The notes beneath the pieces were generated by a model that made no database searches, was not told where the DNA came from, and saw only the letters and a list, made by a program, of their open reading frames with translations. Below are positions 11,114-23,159 of a stretch of DNA of 64,000 bases, in pieces (within the stretch, counting starts at the first letter, position 1; every line of letters begins with the position of its first letter). The translations under genes were made by a program, and so were the position numbers. Origin of the DNA: Lamellibrachia columna (lineage: Eukaryota; Annelida; Polychaeta; Sabellida; Siboglinidae); contig OY759262.1 in NCBI GenBank assembly GCA_963662155.1, positions 59,488,393 through 59,552,392 on the forward strand, read 5' to 3'.

Positions 11114-13602
11114 TGGCATGGCCATAGAAATAAAATTCAAATTTATTTGTATATGAAAAACAGGTACAATGCCAGTGTACTGCACCATATTTGGATTCCC
11201 TATTCAAATGGCTTAATGTTGAAAACAATATTTTTTATTACAACACAATATCAACTAGGTGATTCCATCTGTAGTAAGAAAACTATGTAAATATTACTGT
11301 CAAATGCAAGAAAATGATTAACTCCACCTTCAATTGCCTTTCAGAAGCAATATCTAGATAACAATCCTTTGATGAATGTTGCAACCCTAGTTAATGACTG
11401 AACCTTATTTTTTTAGATTGTTATATTATAATCATATCAGCTAATCCAAGTCAGCTAATCAAAAAACATTGATTGTATTATCAAAACTAGAGGGGGTGTT
11501 AAACCAACAGCATCCTGACCTGGGGGCTACTGACACTCAATTCTCACACTTCCGGGGGGGGGCTACTGAGACGGGGCTAGAGGCACTGGTGCTACTGGGA
11601 TGATACCACTGTAACATCCCTAAATCCCCGGCTGATTGTGTATGCTCGAACCCCCCCCTTTTCAAAACACGTATTTATTTAGGGGGTGCATTGGACCATG
11701 GCACCCTTGACTTAAATGTTTGATTGTTTTCGTAACCTGTTGCGCCATTACACGAGAGAATAGTGAACTAATGGGTGATTAAGCTCCCCCCCCCAGACAC
11801 GCCACCGGTCGTGCTCTATTTACGTGCAGTGCATGCATGTATGCAGGGTTCGCATGTCAAATGCGTAATCAGCTCGTATATCAACCGTGCGGTGTCTTTT
11901 GTTAGTTGTTGAAGTGCGTGTATGCCTACCGCTATATCTGTACGCGCTATTCAAGTCGACAATTGATATCAAGATACGTATCTACTGCAACCAACGCCGA
12001 ATAGCTGCCAGTGTTGTCGATATTGGTCCAGTAAGATTCTATACAAAGACACCTTGTGAGAGGGTGACATCGAGAGCACCATGTCGCTCTAGCGGCCTGG
12101 GTCGCTCGGTCTAGGTCTGTCGATTGTGAGACATGTCTCACAACTTGACAAAACAAACGCGTCACAAATGTTTTTTTTTTTGGATTGTGGCTCTCGTTCT
12201 GGTTGAGACTAGCGGAAACCAGGATGACGTGAAGAAGAGGAGTTATTATTGGCAGTCGGCCTACAATTCTCAGTGATTTAATTAATCGGCTTACCGCGCA
12301 CATTCAGTCTTATATCAAATCTACCAAGAGTCGCGACAACAAGGAAGGTTTTGCGTGATTCCAACAATAACATTATCGGCGTCTGGCTCTGGGTAGTAGG
12401 TATTCAATGACAGTGCATTGTATGCATGGAAAGTATTTCTCCCAACATTTTGATCGCTGTTCATCGCCATGCAATCATTTTTGCCGCACAGTGCATTGTG
12501 CCTGCCTGCTATAACAATGTAGAGTCTGGCCAGCCCGTTGTGATGTTAGAGTGCGGGGAGTGGGTGCTATTCTTTTTGACGCGGAGAGGTCACGTGATCT
12601 CTCCGCGCTACATAGAACAGACCGGAGAAACTGTGCGACTCGAGTAGTTTCTGAGAAATTGCTAGTTTCAAATATCTCATTCTGTTGTACATAAAAGCCT
12701 GACGTTTGTTGTGGTAGGAGGCCATAAAAGCCTGACGTTCGTTGTGGTAGGAGGCCATAAAAGCCTGCTATACAAATATAGATGGCAAAATCAGTAGTCA
12801 TGTGATGAAATATCAACACTGTGCAACATATATTTTAGGGTATTTTCAGTGGACCAAAGCCATTACATACATCTTAAAACTGATGCCATGTTGAAACTAT
12901 TGGGGTGTAGTTTGTATTTGCCAAATTTCAATTGTTTATAGCGAAACAAATGTCATGGTTTTCGGTCTATGCACTTATATGAGTAACTACAACATAACCA
13001 TTTGTAAGTATAATTAAGAATATCACGTCAGTGGTTTATAAGGAAAACCTTGTTGAACCTACAGCATCTTAATTTCATAGGCCGCGCCATAGCCTACTGT
13101 TAGATAACACTGTCACGAGTGCGGTATTCTGGAAATATTCGCTCGCCAAATGAAAATATATTCGTATACAATTATTTTTATTCTTGCCAATAGTAATGTA
13201 ACATATGTTGGCCTTTGTTTACTAAACCAGTCTTCTTTCTGACAAATGGCATGTTTGTTTGATACTATGCATTGATTCTGTATATGCTGGACCAAAGTCG
13301 GAATTGCTAGTTTATATAGTCGCTGGTCAAAAATATTGCATCGTATTTATATCAGACGGTTGCCAGTAACAGTAACCCACACATCCTAAAGTTATTTACT
13401 GTATAAATATTTAGTAGCTTAAAAGTATTTAATTGAAATAACAGTATTATTCTCACTCCGCACAACAACATAAAGATGAATAGCTGGAGACATTTATTGA
13501 ATCAACATAGAAAGTAGGCTAATCTCTTTGTTGCTTCAGAGTGCACTGTTAGCGAACCAATTCACCCTTGTATGGGGGTTAAACACAAAAGCTTATCACA
13601 CA

Positions 13603-13728
13603 GACACCCCGCCAGACACAGACACCCCGCCAGACACAGACACCCCGCCAGACACAGACACCCCGCCAGACACAGACACCCCGCCAGACACAGACACCCC
13701 GCCAGACACAGACACCCGCCAGACACAG
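13603..13728. repeat. 18-bp minisatellite, 7 units, private to array copy 3
   Basis: The unit gacaccccgccagacaca is repeated seven times, the last shortened by one base. Copies 1 and 2 lack it together with the following ~170 bp (13729-13885), where they simply read 'gcttatttgaaattac'. It encodes DTPPDT repeats in one frame with no wider coding context. Confidence 0.9.
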
Positions 13729-13907
13729 GTCATGACAAATGTTAATTTAGAGCCGCAGCTACAATGACTTGTCTGAGTTCAAATAAACCATTTCATACCT
13801 CGCGAGGTCTTAAAATAGCGTACTAGTTGACACCAATTTCAGATGTTTATTTACGGCCGAAGCTGCAACATCTTAATTGACTTCAAAGTAACCGTTGCAT
13901 TGCACAC

Positions 13908-13910
<3 letters not shown>

Positions 13911-13952
<42 letters not shown>
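13911..13952. repeat. (AT)n microsatellite, expanded in copy 3
   Basis: There are 42 bases of alternating AT here, against about 20 at the matching positions near 2107 and 7871 in copies 1 and 2. This length variation is a useful marker that the copies are distinct. Confidence 0.9.
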
Positions 13953-13957
<5 letters not shown>

Positions 13958-15152
13958 CAACGTATTACAAAGGTAAGCAATGAACACTATATGTACTTCA
14001 TGGGAAATATTATATCGACATTTACTAATAGTTTTAATTATTCAAATACTATAATTAGGATAGCATACATAGATTCAGTAAGACATATTTGTAACATTGT
14101 GTCTACTAAATCGCTCCAACCATACAGTTTGTAATAACTTCCGTAAAGCAAATGTATTATTCCGATAACACACAACCCTATACATATCCCACGCCGTGCG
14201 TTGTTGGAATTCCAATACGGGCTATTGAATTCCAATATTGGGACGTCATAAGTGGGACTCAGCCGTTGCTGCACATACGATTCCGATTTAGCCGTGCGTT
14301 GCTGGAATTCTAATAATGGACAGGCCCAAGTTGGGATCATTCCAAAACTTACCCCATTCCCAAAATGGCCGTAACATAATATTACATTTACATCACGAAC
14401 CAGGAAGTAAAATACTGTAATGGTGTGTACACTACCCCCAGACCAGTTTGTTGACAAACTTCGTAGCCACGCTCGCCTTCGGGGGTTAACATAAGAATGT
14501 GTGGTGCGCATGCAGTAGGTCCATAAACGTGAATAATAAGTTTAGCAAATCATAATCGTGCAAATAATACACTGATCTTAGCAAAATGTCATGTTGCTAA
14601 AATCAGTGACCGTGTCGGTCAGTAGGTAGGTCGGCACACGAGCAATGTCAGTGCTCAACACATCGCATGTCGTCGTTTACATTGGCAATAACTGAATAAG
14701 TTCTCGTCAATGTTTACTTACCACAACAGCCAACAGGTAATGTTGAGATGGGTGTCGGGAATGTCGTCTTTTAAGACTTGTTTTGAACGCCCGAACGCGC
14801 AACAGCACGTAGGGAAGTACAGGCGTTGCGCATGCGCCAAAGGCGGTGCAGCCTAAAGTGCACTAAGGCGGAACGAAACGGGCTTACCGAGGAAACCTAT
14901 GTAGTTATTGCGTATTCGAAGGAGCCGTTTAGCTACAAGCATTATAACAAATACAAACAAAATAAGATATTTCCAAAACAGTTGGGAATAATAAATAACA
15001 CAAATGAGAACTGCATGGCTAGGATGGTCCGCCCACTTTACCTGACAGGGTGCAAAAACCAGTCATGCGGAACGAGTCTACTTGTCCATCCAAACGCTAA
15101 CATATTGGTCGTGTGTTCGATTCCCATATGAAAAATTATTTTTTTGTCATAC

Positions 15153-15325
15153 TGTTGTGTTCAATACTAATTACTTTACTAGTACCGTTTTGGGTTGCAC
15201 TACGTGAAGCCGTGTGGGCCCGTTGGCAAACCCGTATTTTCGTTGTACTTCCGCCCAGCGGAATAAAGATGTGTGTTTAGAAAGCGGCATTTTTTTAATG
15301 TCACCAACCAACAGAGAACACGACA
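15153..15325 (+). repeat. 5' LTR, Ty3/gypsy copy 3
   Basis: This LTR matches 3334-3506 at +11819. Compared with the 3' LTR (19387-19557) it shows several substitutions and indels, for example ggcaaaccc versus cccgttaacaacccc. Confidence 0.85.
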
Positions 15326-15381
15326 TATTAGCGACGAGGATCGGATTCGATCGTCACGCACAGTCGATGTAAAACGCTGAG

Positions 15382-16250
15382 ATGAAACAGGAAGGTTTGT
15401 CTTTAGCACCGTTCTCGATTGAGCCCGTGGACAGCGCTGGTGCGCGAAGGGAACGATGGCTGCGTCGATTAAAAAATGTCATACTGGATGAAGACCTCAC
15501 AGACGTTGTGCGTATCAAAGCGATGATGCTGCATTGTGCTGGGGAAGCATTGTTCGAAATATGTGGTTCGGTAGGGGTTGTCACTGATGATAGTTTCGCA
15601 CAAGCGAAAGAAAAGCTTACGGCGTATTTTACTCCCAGGCGAAATGAGGAGTACGAAATATTCACCTTTAGACACGCCCAACAAGAAGCTGGGGAAACCC
15701 TTGACCAATTTCACGCCAGACCACAACAATTGGCAAAGAACTGTAACTTTCAAAACAAAAACCGTGAGATTAAGTCGGATATTGTTCAGAAGTGTTTACT
15801 CCCCCAAAATACGTGATACAGGACTGAGTGAAGCCAACATAACGCTGGAACAGTTGCTTACTTTTGGGCGTGCCCTTGAAGCTACTATGCAGCAGTCCAA
15901 GGTGATAGGTGGCACAGCTTCTGTAGCGGAGAAATCTGTCTGCAGCATTTCGCGATGAACATCGCATACCTTCACAAGGTGGCTGGTGCAGTACATGAGA
16001 AACGACCTCAACAGCTCCACCCGACGGTGCCACCGTACAAGGCGGATACAAGATTGTGTCCAGGTTGTGGAGGACATCCACACAATAGGATGACGTGTAA
16101 AGCCTGGGGCAAGACATGCCACAAATGTAACCAGCCAAACCAGTTTGCAAAAGCACATTTGGTGGAAAAGGGTACATCGCAACCAATGAATGATTTGTGC
16201 GAGGAGACATACACTATGGGTTTGTACCACACTACAAGCACCAACACAGT
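15382..16250 (+). pseudogene. gag relic, Mag-like Ty3/gypsy copy 3
   Basis: Gag would form the virus-like particle and package RNA. The first open frame (15382-15816, 144 codons) looks like a capsid domain, with a conserved-looking AYFTPRRNEEYE and FRHAQQEAGETLDQF stretch. It is longer than in copies 1 and 2 because it keeps two bases they lost near 15510. A frameshift near 15810 moves the continuation (EANITLEQLL, about 15834) into the next frame. Another shift leads to the nucleocapsid part with two knuckles, CPGCGGHPHNRMTC (about 16058) and CHKCNQPNQFAKAHL (about 16117). The second knuckle has lost its final cysteine, a further sign of decay. Two CCHC boxes are typical of the Mag group. 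Confidence 0.8.
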
Positions 16251-17209
16251 AAAACCGTATGTCTGTACTGTGAACATGGGAGGAACATGTGTAACCATGG
16301 AAATCGACACAGGAGCCTCGGTTTAGTTGATTTCTGAGAAGCAGTGGACCAAGATAAAAGGGTTGGTTCCACAACTAACATTGTTCGGCTGGGGATAGAC
16401 CACAACAATCAGCATGCACTTGTTGTGCTTGGATCGGGACCAAATATGCTAGGACGTGATTGGTTTTCGATGTTAAAGTTGAATCGGGCCGCAGTAAACA
16501 AGGTGGACAGAGATGACTTTCTAGAACCGTACCAGGCAGTGTTCAGTGAAGGACTAGGTACACTAAAAAGGGTCACTACGTCGACGACAAGTAAAACTAC
16601 GTCACTGTAAACCACGCCCTGTACCTTTTGCTTTACAAAAGTGGAAGCGGAATTATATCGCCTACATGAAGGAGTAATTCGTCCTGTTGACTATTCTGAA
16701 TGGGCCGTACTGATTGTACCTGTATTCAAATCTATAGGAGCCGTCAGAATATGCGGAGAATACATAGTTACCATCAACCAAGCTGTTGAAGTGGACATGT
16801 ACCCGATCCCCAACATAAACGATTTGTTCACGAAATTAACGGGTGGTCAACTGTACACAAAACTTGACTTAAACCACGATTATCAACAAGCTGTACTCGA
16901 CGAAGAATCACGCAAGCTCACCACCATCAACACCTCCTAGGGTTTGTTTGAGTATGAACGTATGTCGTATGATGTCAGCTCATCCCCGGGTATAGTCCAC
17001 AGGATTATGGAGCACCTGCACCGCAGAATTCCCAGGAGCTACGCAGCTTCTTGGGGCTTATACACTACTATCACAACTTTCTGCGAAACCTGAGCACCAT
17101 TTTAGCACCGCTCCACGCCAAAATGTCAAATGGGAGTGGGGGCCGGGACAGAAGAAAGCCTTCGAGGAAGAAAAAGCATTGCTTTCCTCTCCACATTGCG
17201 TGCACATTA

Positions 17210-17275
17210 CAACACTGAGCTACCCATCATTACAACCCTGAGCTACCCATCTTTTCAACCCTGAGCTACCCATCA
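17210..17275. repeat. Short tandem repeat inside RNase H region
   Basis: 'ctgagctacccatc' occurs three times in a row within a roughly 24-bp unit, between the connection region and the RNase H start. It looks like a slippage duplication and adds extra codons not expected in the family. Confidence 0.75.
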
Positions 17276-17758
17276 TTGTCAACAGCGATGCTTCTCCCTA
17301 CATAATTGGAAGTGTGTTGTCACGTTGTCTATCAGATGGTTGTGAGAAACCATTAACTTATGCTTCCCAAACTCTCCTCTTATGAGAAAACTTATGCCCA
17401 ATTGAAGAAGGTAGCGTTGGCACTTCGAAATCACCAAATTCCACAAGTACCTCTATGGACGTGAATTCATCCTACCAATATATCACAAGCCGTTGCTTGA
17501 ACTTTCGAATGAAGACCGCACAATCTCAGCAATTTGTAGTGCCAGAATTCAAAGATGGGCGCGCACACTGAGTAACTATCAGTACTCATTAGAGTACAAG
17601 CCAGGTAACATTATCAGTCACGTTGATGGTATGAGCCGTCTACCACTACCAGATGCACCAAAACAAGTGCCGATGCCAGAGAAAGTTGTCCTAGCGCTAT
17701 TCACCATGGATGAAACACCGATCACAACAGAAAACATCGCCAAGTGGTCAGCGACATA

Positions 17759-18023
17759 TATCGGCCGTCTTCTCGGTTTCGAGTATGACATAAACATCGC
17801 AAATCGTTCAACATTTTCTCGCACAAGCTCTTTCATGGAATAGTTGGCCGATACGCGCCGCCAATTTCCTTCCGCAGTATCGGCATGTGGACTCTGGCTG
17901 CTGATGTGTTCGATTTGCAAGCGAGAGCCCACGTTCATGGCGGCGGCGTCGTTTGATTTCGGTATCAGCTGCTCTTATGGTTTCGGCTTTTGCGACTCCT
18001 TTTTTGATGACCGTACTCCAGCA
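17759..18023. mobile_element. 265-bp insertion with 5-bp target duplication inside pol
   Basis: The pol reading IAKWSAT...YPVLSRVRQF is interrupted exactly at the repeated sequence acata (17754-17758 and 18024-18028). Removing the insert and one repeat restores continuous pol. The insert has no clear terminal inverted repeats. On the minus strand it contains a short open stretch (NSMKELVRENVER-like, about 17780-17940) that I cannot assign. It may be a small non-autonomous element or a captured fragment. Confidence 0.7.
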
Positions 18024-18543
18024 ACATACCCTGTGTTATCGCGAGTTCGTCAATTTGTGGAACCAGGCTGGCCTCTCCAAGCTCTAAGTAGGTTAGACAT
18101 TTATAGTCTCAGGAAAGACGAATTGAGTGTACAACATGGTGTGTTGTTCTAGGGAGCCAGAGTCATAATACCCCGGAAGGGTCGTGATACTAGACGATCT
18201 GCATGAGACACAACCTGGCATAATCAAAATGAAAGCAGTAACAAGAAGCTATTTGACTAGACAATGAAATTGAAATGCGTGTGAAAGACTGTGCCATGTG
18301 TCAGATGCACAGTAAGCAGCTATCAGAAGCACCACTGCATCCGTGGGAATGGCCAGGCCAGACATGACACCGCATACACATTGGCTTTGCGGGTCCCTTT
18401 GAAGGACGTATGATTTTAATCATCATCGACGCTCACAGTAAGTACATCGATGCGCGTGTGGTTTCAGCAACAACAAGTGCAACGATTACATTTGCAGTCT
18501 TAAGCCTACCCAACACCATATTGTGTCGGACAATGGAAGTTGT

Positions 18544-18548
<5 letters not shown>

Positions 18549-18612
<64 letters not shown>

Positions 18613-18667
18613 AGGGGGGAGGGGGGAGTGGGGGGAGGGGGGGAGGGGGGAGAGGGGGAGAGAGAGA
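18549..18667. repeat. (GA)n then G-rich tract interrupting integrase
   Basis: There are about 55 bases of perfect GA repeat, then about 65 bases of G runs broken by single A or T, ending in GA again. It falls in the middle of the integrase core and splits it. The G runs could form G-quadruplexes. Both open frames through it (ER repeats, SL repeats) are artefacts of the repeat. Confidence 0.95.
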
Positions 18668-19374
18668 CAGAGCAGTACAAACCGTGAAGGCTGGGTTGAA
18701 GAAAACCCATGGTAACCTGGAATTTAGGTTATACGGTTTCTTGACAAGGTTTAGAGTCCCACCACAAAGTGCCACAGGTCAGACGTAGACAGATTTTGCA
18801 CTGAAGACACCACCACATACACATTTGGGTCTCTTGCGTCCCTGCGTACCCAACCGATTGCTACAAAAGCAGGCGTATATCGCACGTTTATGGCAGGCGA
18901 CAGCTGTTGGGCTCTAAACCTTCAAGTGATACCTAAGTGGATCCCGACCGTAATAGAAGACCAACTGTGTCCACTTAAGTTTACTGTATGTCTACGTGAT
19001 GGGCGCCTGTGGAAAAGATACCAGGATCATCTACGACAGAGACGCTCTGTTGCAATACAGCAAACTGTGGCTGATGACGAATGAACACCACCAACTCTGC
19101 ACCCGAGTGCCATTCCTTCAGAGTCTCGAGTGCTACCGTACTGCATACCGGATGCGGTTGAAGATAGTGATGTGACAATGCGCGTACCGACTCTTGCAGC
19201 CGAGCCAGGTTGGGTGTCTGCGTCGCCTGAACCGAGGGTGAATGTGGTTCCTTTGAAGCGATCCACACGATTCGTAAAGCCACCGGACAGGTTGGACTTG
19301 TGAACTGGAACATTACAGGCAGAGGATAACAGGTTTACGCCGTGCGCTGCTTAATTGTAGTAATTGTTTAACTT

Positions 19375-19386
19375 AGGGGAGAGGAA
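19375..19386 (+). other. Polypurine tract of Ty3/gypsy copy 3
   Basis: aggggagaggaa lies immediately 5' of the 3' LTR start TGTTATG. This is the expected place and composition for the plus-strand primer. Confidence 0.8.
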
Positions 19387-19557
19387 TGTTATGTTCAATA
19401 CTAATTACCTTACTAGTGCTGTTTTAGGTTGCACTGCGTGAAGCCGTGTGTGCCCGTTGCCCGTTAACAACCCCGTATTTTCGTTGTTGTACTTCCGCCC
19501 CGCGGAATAAAGATGTGTGGTTTGAAAGCGGCATAATTTTTAAATGCAGTGTTGTAC
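19387..19557 (+). repeat. 3' LTR, Ty3/gypsy copy 3
   Basis: It starts TGTTATGTTCAATAC and aligns with the 5' LTRs through the AATAAA at about 19506 and the 'gcggcat' block. The last ~20 bases are replaced by a CT-rich tract, so the terminal CA and the downstream target duplication cannot be seen. Confidence 0.8.
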
Positions 19558-20139
<582 letters not shown>

Positions 20140-21113
20140 TAGCGCTAAACGACTGAACTGGTGGATGGTAAGTTCTTCATCCAACGTCTTGTCCTTGTAG
20201 ACATGCCTAAGGGCCAGTCCCGACAAGCACTTAGTTCTCGCATGACACTAAATGACCGCTCTGCTGTGGCAGTCGATGAGACAGACATCACCAGCAGTAT
20301 CACGACTGTTGTACACGTGTTAGGGTGCAGGACGACATTGATTTTCTGTATCGTGTCGTCGAGTGTGTTGGGCCTCTCGGCGAAATTCATGATCTCCCAT
20401 CTTACCTTCCAGCGACCCACTTCATTTTTTAGCTAACGCAGATCACCTGGCATGTCGTCTTGGAACACTTCGCTGGACAGCTGTACAATTCTCTCCGGTG
20501 TCAGATTCATCTGCTGTCGTGGTGGCGGGCCCGTTCTCACGGACGGTGCCTCTGTCTATCGTCATTGCGCGGCTTGCTCGCCTCAATCTCAAATCTCCCC
20601 GCTAGAGGTACGACACTGTCAACGAATGCATTCCATACTTTTTGGATTTGCGGTTTCCTGCTGCAGCTGGACGGTTGTAGTGGTTGCCTCTTTGGCAGAG
20701 GTTGTAGTGGTTGCCTCTTTGGCAGAGGTTGTAGTGGTTGCCTCTTTGGCAGAGGTTACACTGTTTGGACCGTAGGACGTGGTCAGAGGAAGCCAAATTA
20801 TTTGGAGGACATGCCCAATGGTCACTAATGTTATGATGAATTCAACATTTGTGATGGATAAGAAGTAGCATCTGGCTTTGCCGTCCCTATCTTATTACCC
20901 CAGAACATTAATTACAGCAGTGAATGCAGAATTTAGAGTATACAGGGCGTTCACAAGACTGAACCATCTTATCTCACAGAGCGATTGCAATTTAGTTATG
21001 TTGTTCATTCCAGCTTGTGCATCCTCGTCTAACTCGAGCTCAGCCTGAAAGACACGCAACCTCTGGGTTGAGTAGTTGAAGGAGAAGGCGATCTGCTGGC
21101 CCGTGTTCATCAC
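20140..21113 (-). pseudogene. hAT-superfamily transposase relic (ZMYM1-like type)
   Basis: This is read on the minus strand. At 21113-20895 a block with KLQSLCEIRWFSLVNAL resembles the conserved xLCxTRW segment before the insertion domain of hAT transposases. At 20420-20250 the C-terminal dimerisation domain is clear: a VLHPNTCTTVVILL stretch followed by SVSSTATAERSFSVMR, the hallmark S-x-ERxFS motif. The end continues in another frame as GLALRHVYKDKTLDEEL (about 20230-20160), so a frameshift and a short deletion separate the two. The stretch between (20430-20890) is damaged and carries a 27-bp tandem repeat. No terminal inverted repeats or target duplication were found. It is non-functional. 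Confidence 0.75.
20674..20754. repeat. 27-bp tandem repeat, 3 perfect units
   Basis: The unit starts gttgtagtgg and ends tttggcagag, three identical copies, within the hAT relic. Length is a multiple of three, so it stays open in all frames by itself. Confidence 0.95.
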
Positions 21114-22202
21114 ACTTGTAACTAGTGGCTCTTTGCTGGCGAGTACAATAGCCGAGTTAACATTGTGTCCTTTGTGGTGAGTGTAGATGGCGACGGGTAG
21201 GCCCTATCAGCCAATGCCAGGTTTTTTTACAAGATGAGATTTTTCATAATAATTTTGTTTTAATTATCTTGGTGGCTCTTAGCGCACGCGGTCGTGTTTC
21301 GACGAATGCTGTTGACGGCAGAATAGCGAATACCGTCGATCTATAAGACTATATTATACCTCGCTGCACAGATAGTAAGACTCGGACTTGGCCTGCCATT
21401 GAAAAAACCTAATTCGGCCAATATATGTGTGAACATTTTCATTTTATGCGAAACATTTTATGGACATTAAAGTTTTTCAATGTTTCAAAAAGGTATGTAT
21501 AATTTCTTTCTGAATGATCACATCTGACCTCGAAATTTTACTGTGATTATCTGACATCAGCTTAGAACCTCATGTGAATGTGCTTTTCATAAATTTAGAC
21601 AGCTTAGTGAAATCCATTTTAGTTTTTGTAAAATGAATACTTTTCTGTTTAATATATACATCACCCAGGACATTTCATCAAGTAATATGTATCATTTTGC
21701 ATACTAAATGCAGGAGACTGAAAATTATATTTATTTATATTCTCATTTGGAATCAATATCTATACATTATTATATCTATAATAGTATAACATTATATTTA
21801 TGTTCTTATAATAAATTTTATTTAGTATCAACTTTTTCCATTTGTAAATGCTTTTATTCAATCTCACTGCACAATTAAATGAGTCAATCACCTTTTTTCT
21901 TTTGCTTTATTTTATGACACACTTGAATATAAAATTATAGACAATGCTTTGTGATACAGCATTTCTGGTGATCTACGTGCAAATATGACCGGACGCAGGA
22001 ACATGTGGCGCCCGGGGAGTCTGCATTGAAAAAGCATGACCCCCTTGTGAATGTGTGGCAACCCCTATAGGCTCTATTGGGAAATGTGACCCCCATTGTG
22101 TAAAGTTGGCGTTTTGGTCTCACATATTATGAAAATATAATAGAGTAGACACCTACTAAACTAAAGTATATTGCCAGTATCATTGGCAACAGATTTGAGG
22201 GC
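21114..22202. other. Unassigned AT-rich sequence
   Basis: There is no gene-like reading frame. Short homopolymer and AT runs only. A 62-codon minus frame near 21935-22123 has no recognisable content. Confidence 0.5.
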
Positions 22203-22410
22203 AATAATTTAGATATAGTACTGGACACGATCATTTAGATATAGCACTGGACACAATAATTTAGATATAGTACTGGACACGATAATTTAGATATAGTACT
22301 GGACACGATAATTTAGATATAGTACTGGACACGATAATTTAGATATAGTACTGGACATGATAATTTAGATATAGTACCGGACACCATAATTTAGATATAG
22401 TACTGGACAC
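22203..22410. repeat. 26-bp tandem repeat, 8 units
   Basis: The unit gataatttagata + tagtactggacac is repeated eight times (208 bp) with a few substitutions (aca-ata, gac-atg). There are no spacers, so this is a minisatellite. Confidence 0.95.
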
Positions 22411-23159
22411 AATAATGAAATGCAGACTGATGAAATTACTTTCGGAAATAATAAAAAACAATCCAATGTTGTACTCCCCTTGTCCTTCCCCCACCCTAGC
22501 TACACCCAGTATACACCTTGTCCTTCTCCCTATACACCCAGTATACCCCTTGTCCTTCCCCCTATCATTCTTGAATATTGCATAGACAATCTGTACTAGT
22601 ATATGTCAAGTCCCAAGTCACCAGGTTTCATCAGTCGCCATGATTGTTGTGGTTCGTCTGCGGTCTGTTTTTTCCACGCCACAACATTAACCAGTCATAA
22701 TAAGTACTTAATAATGATTGCATTCGGTGCGGCCTGTCACAACAACGACCAAGGCTGCCAGCAACGAGAATCAGATCAAGGATGTTTAGATGCGCTTCCT
22801 ACTATGAGCCAGGTAGTGAGTGTCGAGGAGGCAGGTCGTGGCTCGACGTTGGATATCGTAAATGGCAGTGAACACAACAGCTGATTCACTCTCAGTCTTG
22901 GAAGCACACCACTCAGTTCTGTCACCAAGAGCCACTGACTACGGCACCCCATATACCCATTAGTGTAGACAGCCTGTGTTTGGGACTTTACAGGTCATGG
23001 GAGGTGAATAACCCACTCGAGGGAAACTATGTGGCTCCTGTATTAGTTACAGGAGATGGCCGATTCACACCCTAGAGAAACATTTACACTGAGCAACATA
23101 GTTGTGTTTGTGTTACCTAGCTATAAGAGTTTGTGTATCTAACTGATTATGATAACAGT
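22411..23159. other. Unassigned sequence with pyrimidine-rich short repeats
   Basis: Around 22480-22565 'ccttgtccttc' and 'cacccagtata' recur two or three times. A 93-codon plus frame (22603-22884) does not resemble anything I know and I do not call it. Confidence 0.5.

Larger units (their letters stand above)
1..17168 (+). repeat. Three-copy head-to-tail array, 5,764-bp unit
   Basis: The same sequence recurs with a period of 5,764 bp (slightly different between copies 1 and 2 because of small indels). Joints are visible where the Ty3/gypsy pol sequence is abruptly followed by unrelated sequence: after base 5349 in copy 1 and after base 11113 in copy 2. Copy 3 instead continues into normal pol at 17169. 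The complete duplicated unit is therefore 5350-11113, and the window opens inside an earlier unit. Copies 1 and 2 share a 2-base loss in gag that copy 3 lacks. Copies 2 and 3 share small differences from copy 1 near 6245 and 6410. The array could be longer upstream of the window. An assembly artefact is possible for such similar copies, but the private variants argue against a pure artefact. Confidence 0.95.
16256..19083 (+). pseudogene. pol relic, Mag-like Ty3/gypsy copy 3
   Basis: The order is protease, RT, RNase H, integrase. Protease has IDTGAS at about 16303-16320 followed by a stop (16324). RT has EGVIRPVDYSEWA near 16667 and KLDLNHDYQQ near 16862. After HRRIP (about 17033) the sequence jumps to an RT C-terminal block, so YxDD is absent. 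RNase H starts with VNSDASPY (about 17278) and ends with EYKPGNIISHVDGMSRLP (about 17593-17646). It is then split by an insertion (17759-18023) before YPVLSRVRQF. Integrase has weak H2C2 remnants (CAMCQMH near 18293) and a core start (FAGPFEGRM, about 18388), broken by (GA)n. The C-terminal end is 18890-19083 with LPLKFTVCLRDGR-like spacing and an RR basic end. None of this could be translated as a whole. Confidence 0.85.
15153..19557 (+). mobile_element. Full-span Ty3/gypsy (Mag-like) retrotransposon, array copy 3
   Basis: This is the only copy that keeps both ends. In order: 5' LTR (15153-15325), tRNA-Ser-like primer site (15329-15348), gag, zinc knuckles, protease, partial RT, RNase H, integrase, polypurine tract (19375-19386) and 3' LTR (19387-19557). 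It is interrupted by a 265-bp insertion flanked by 5-bp direct repeats and by a (GA)n expansion, and the 3' LTR end is lost in a (CT)n tract. Multiple frameshifts, stops and loss of the YxDD region make it inactive. The LTRs differ at many sites, so the insertion is old. Confidence 0.85.

Noticed and set aside
18410..18788. ER-repeat and SLSL-repeat open frames
   Set aside because: Created by the (GA)n tract; only the first ~40 codons of the plus frame are real integrase relic.
22203..22410. CRISPR-like regular repeats
   Set aside because: The 26-bp units are directly adjacent with no variable spacers, and the context is eukaryotic.
22603..22884. 93-codon plus frame with several cysteines
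   Set aside because: No family resemblance, no splice or promoter context.
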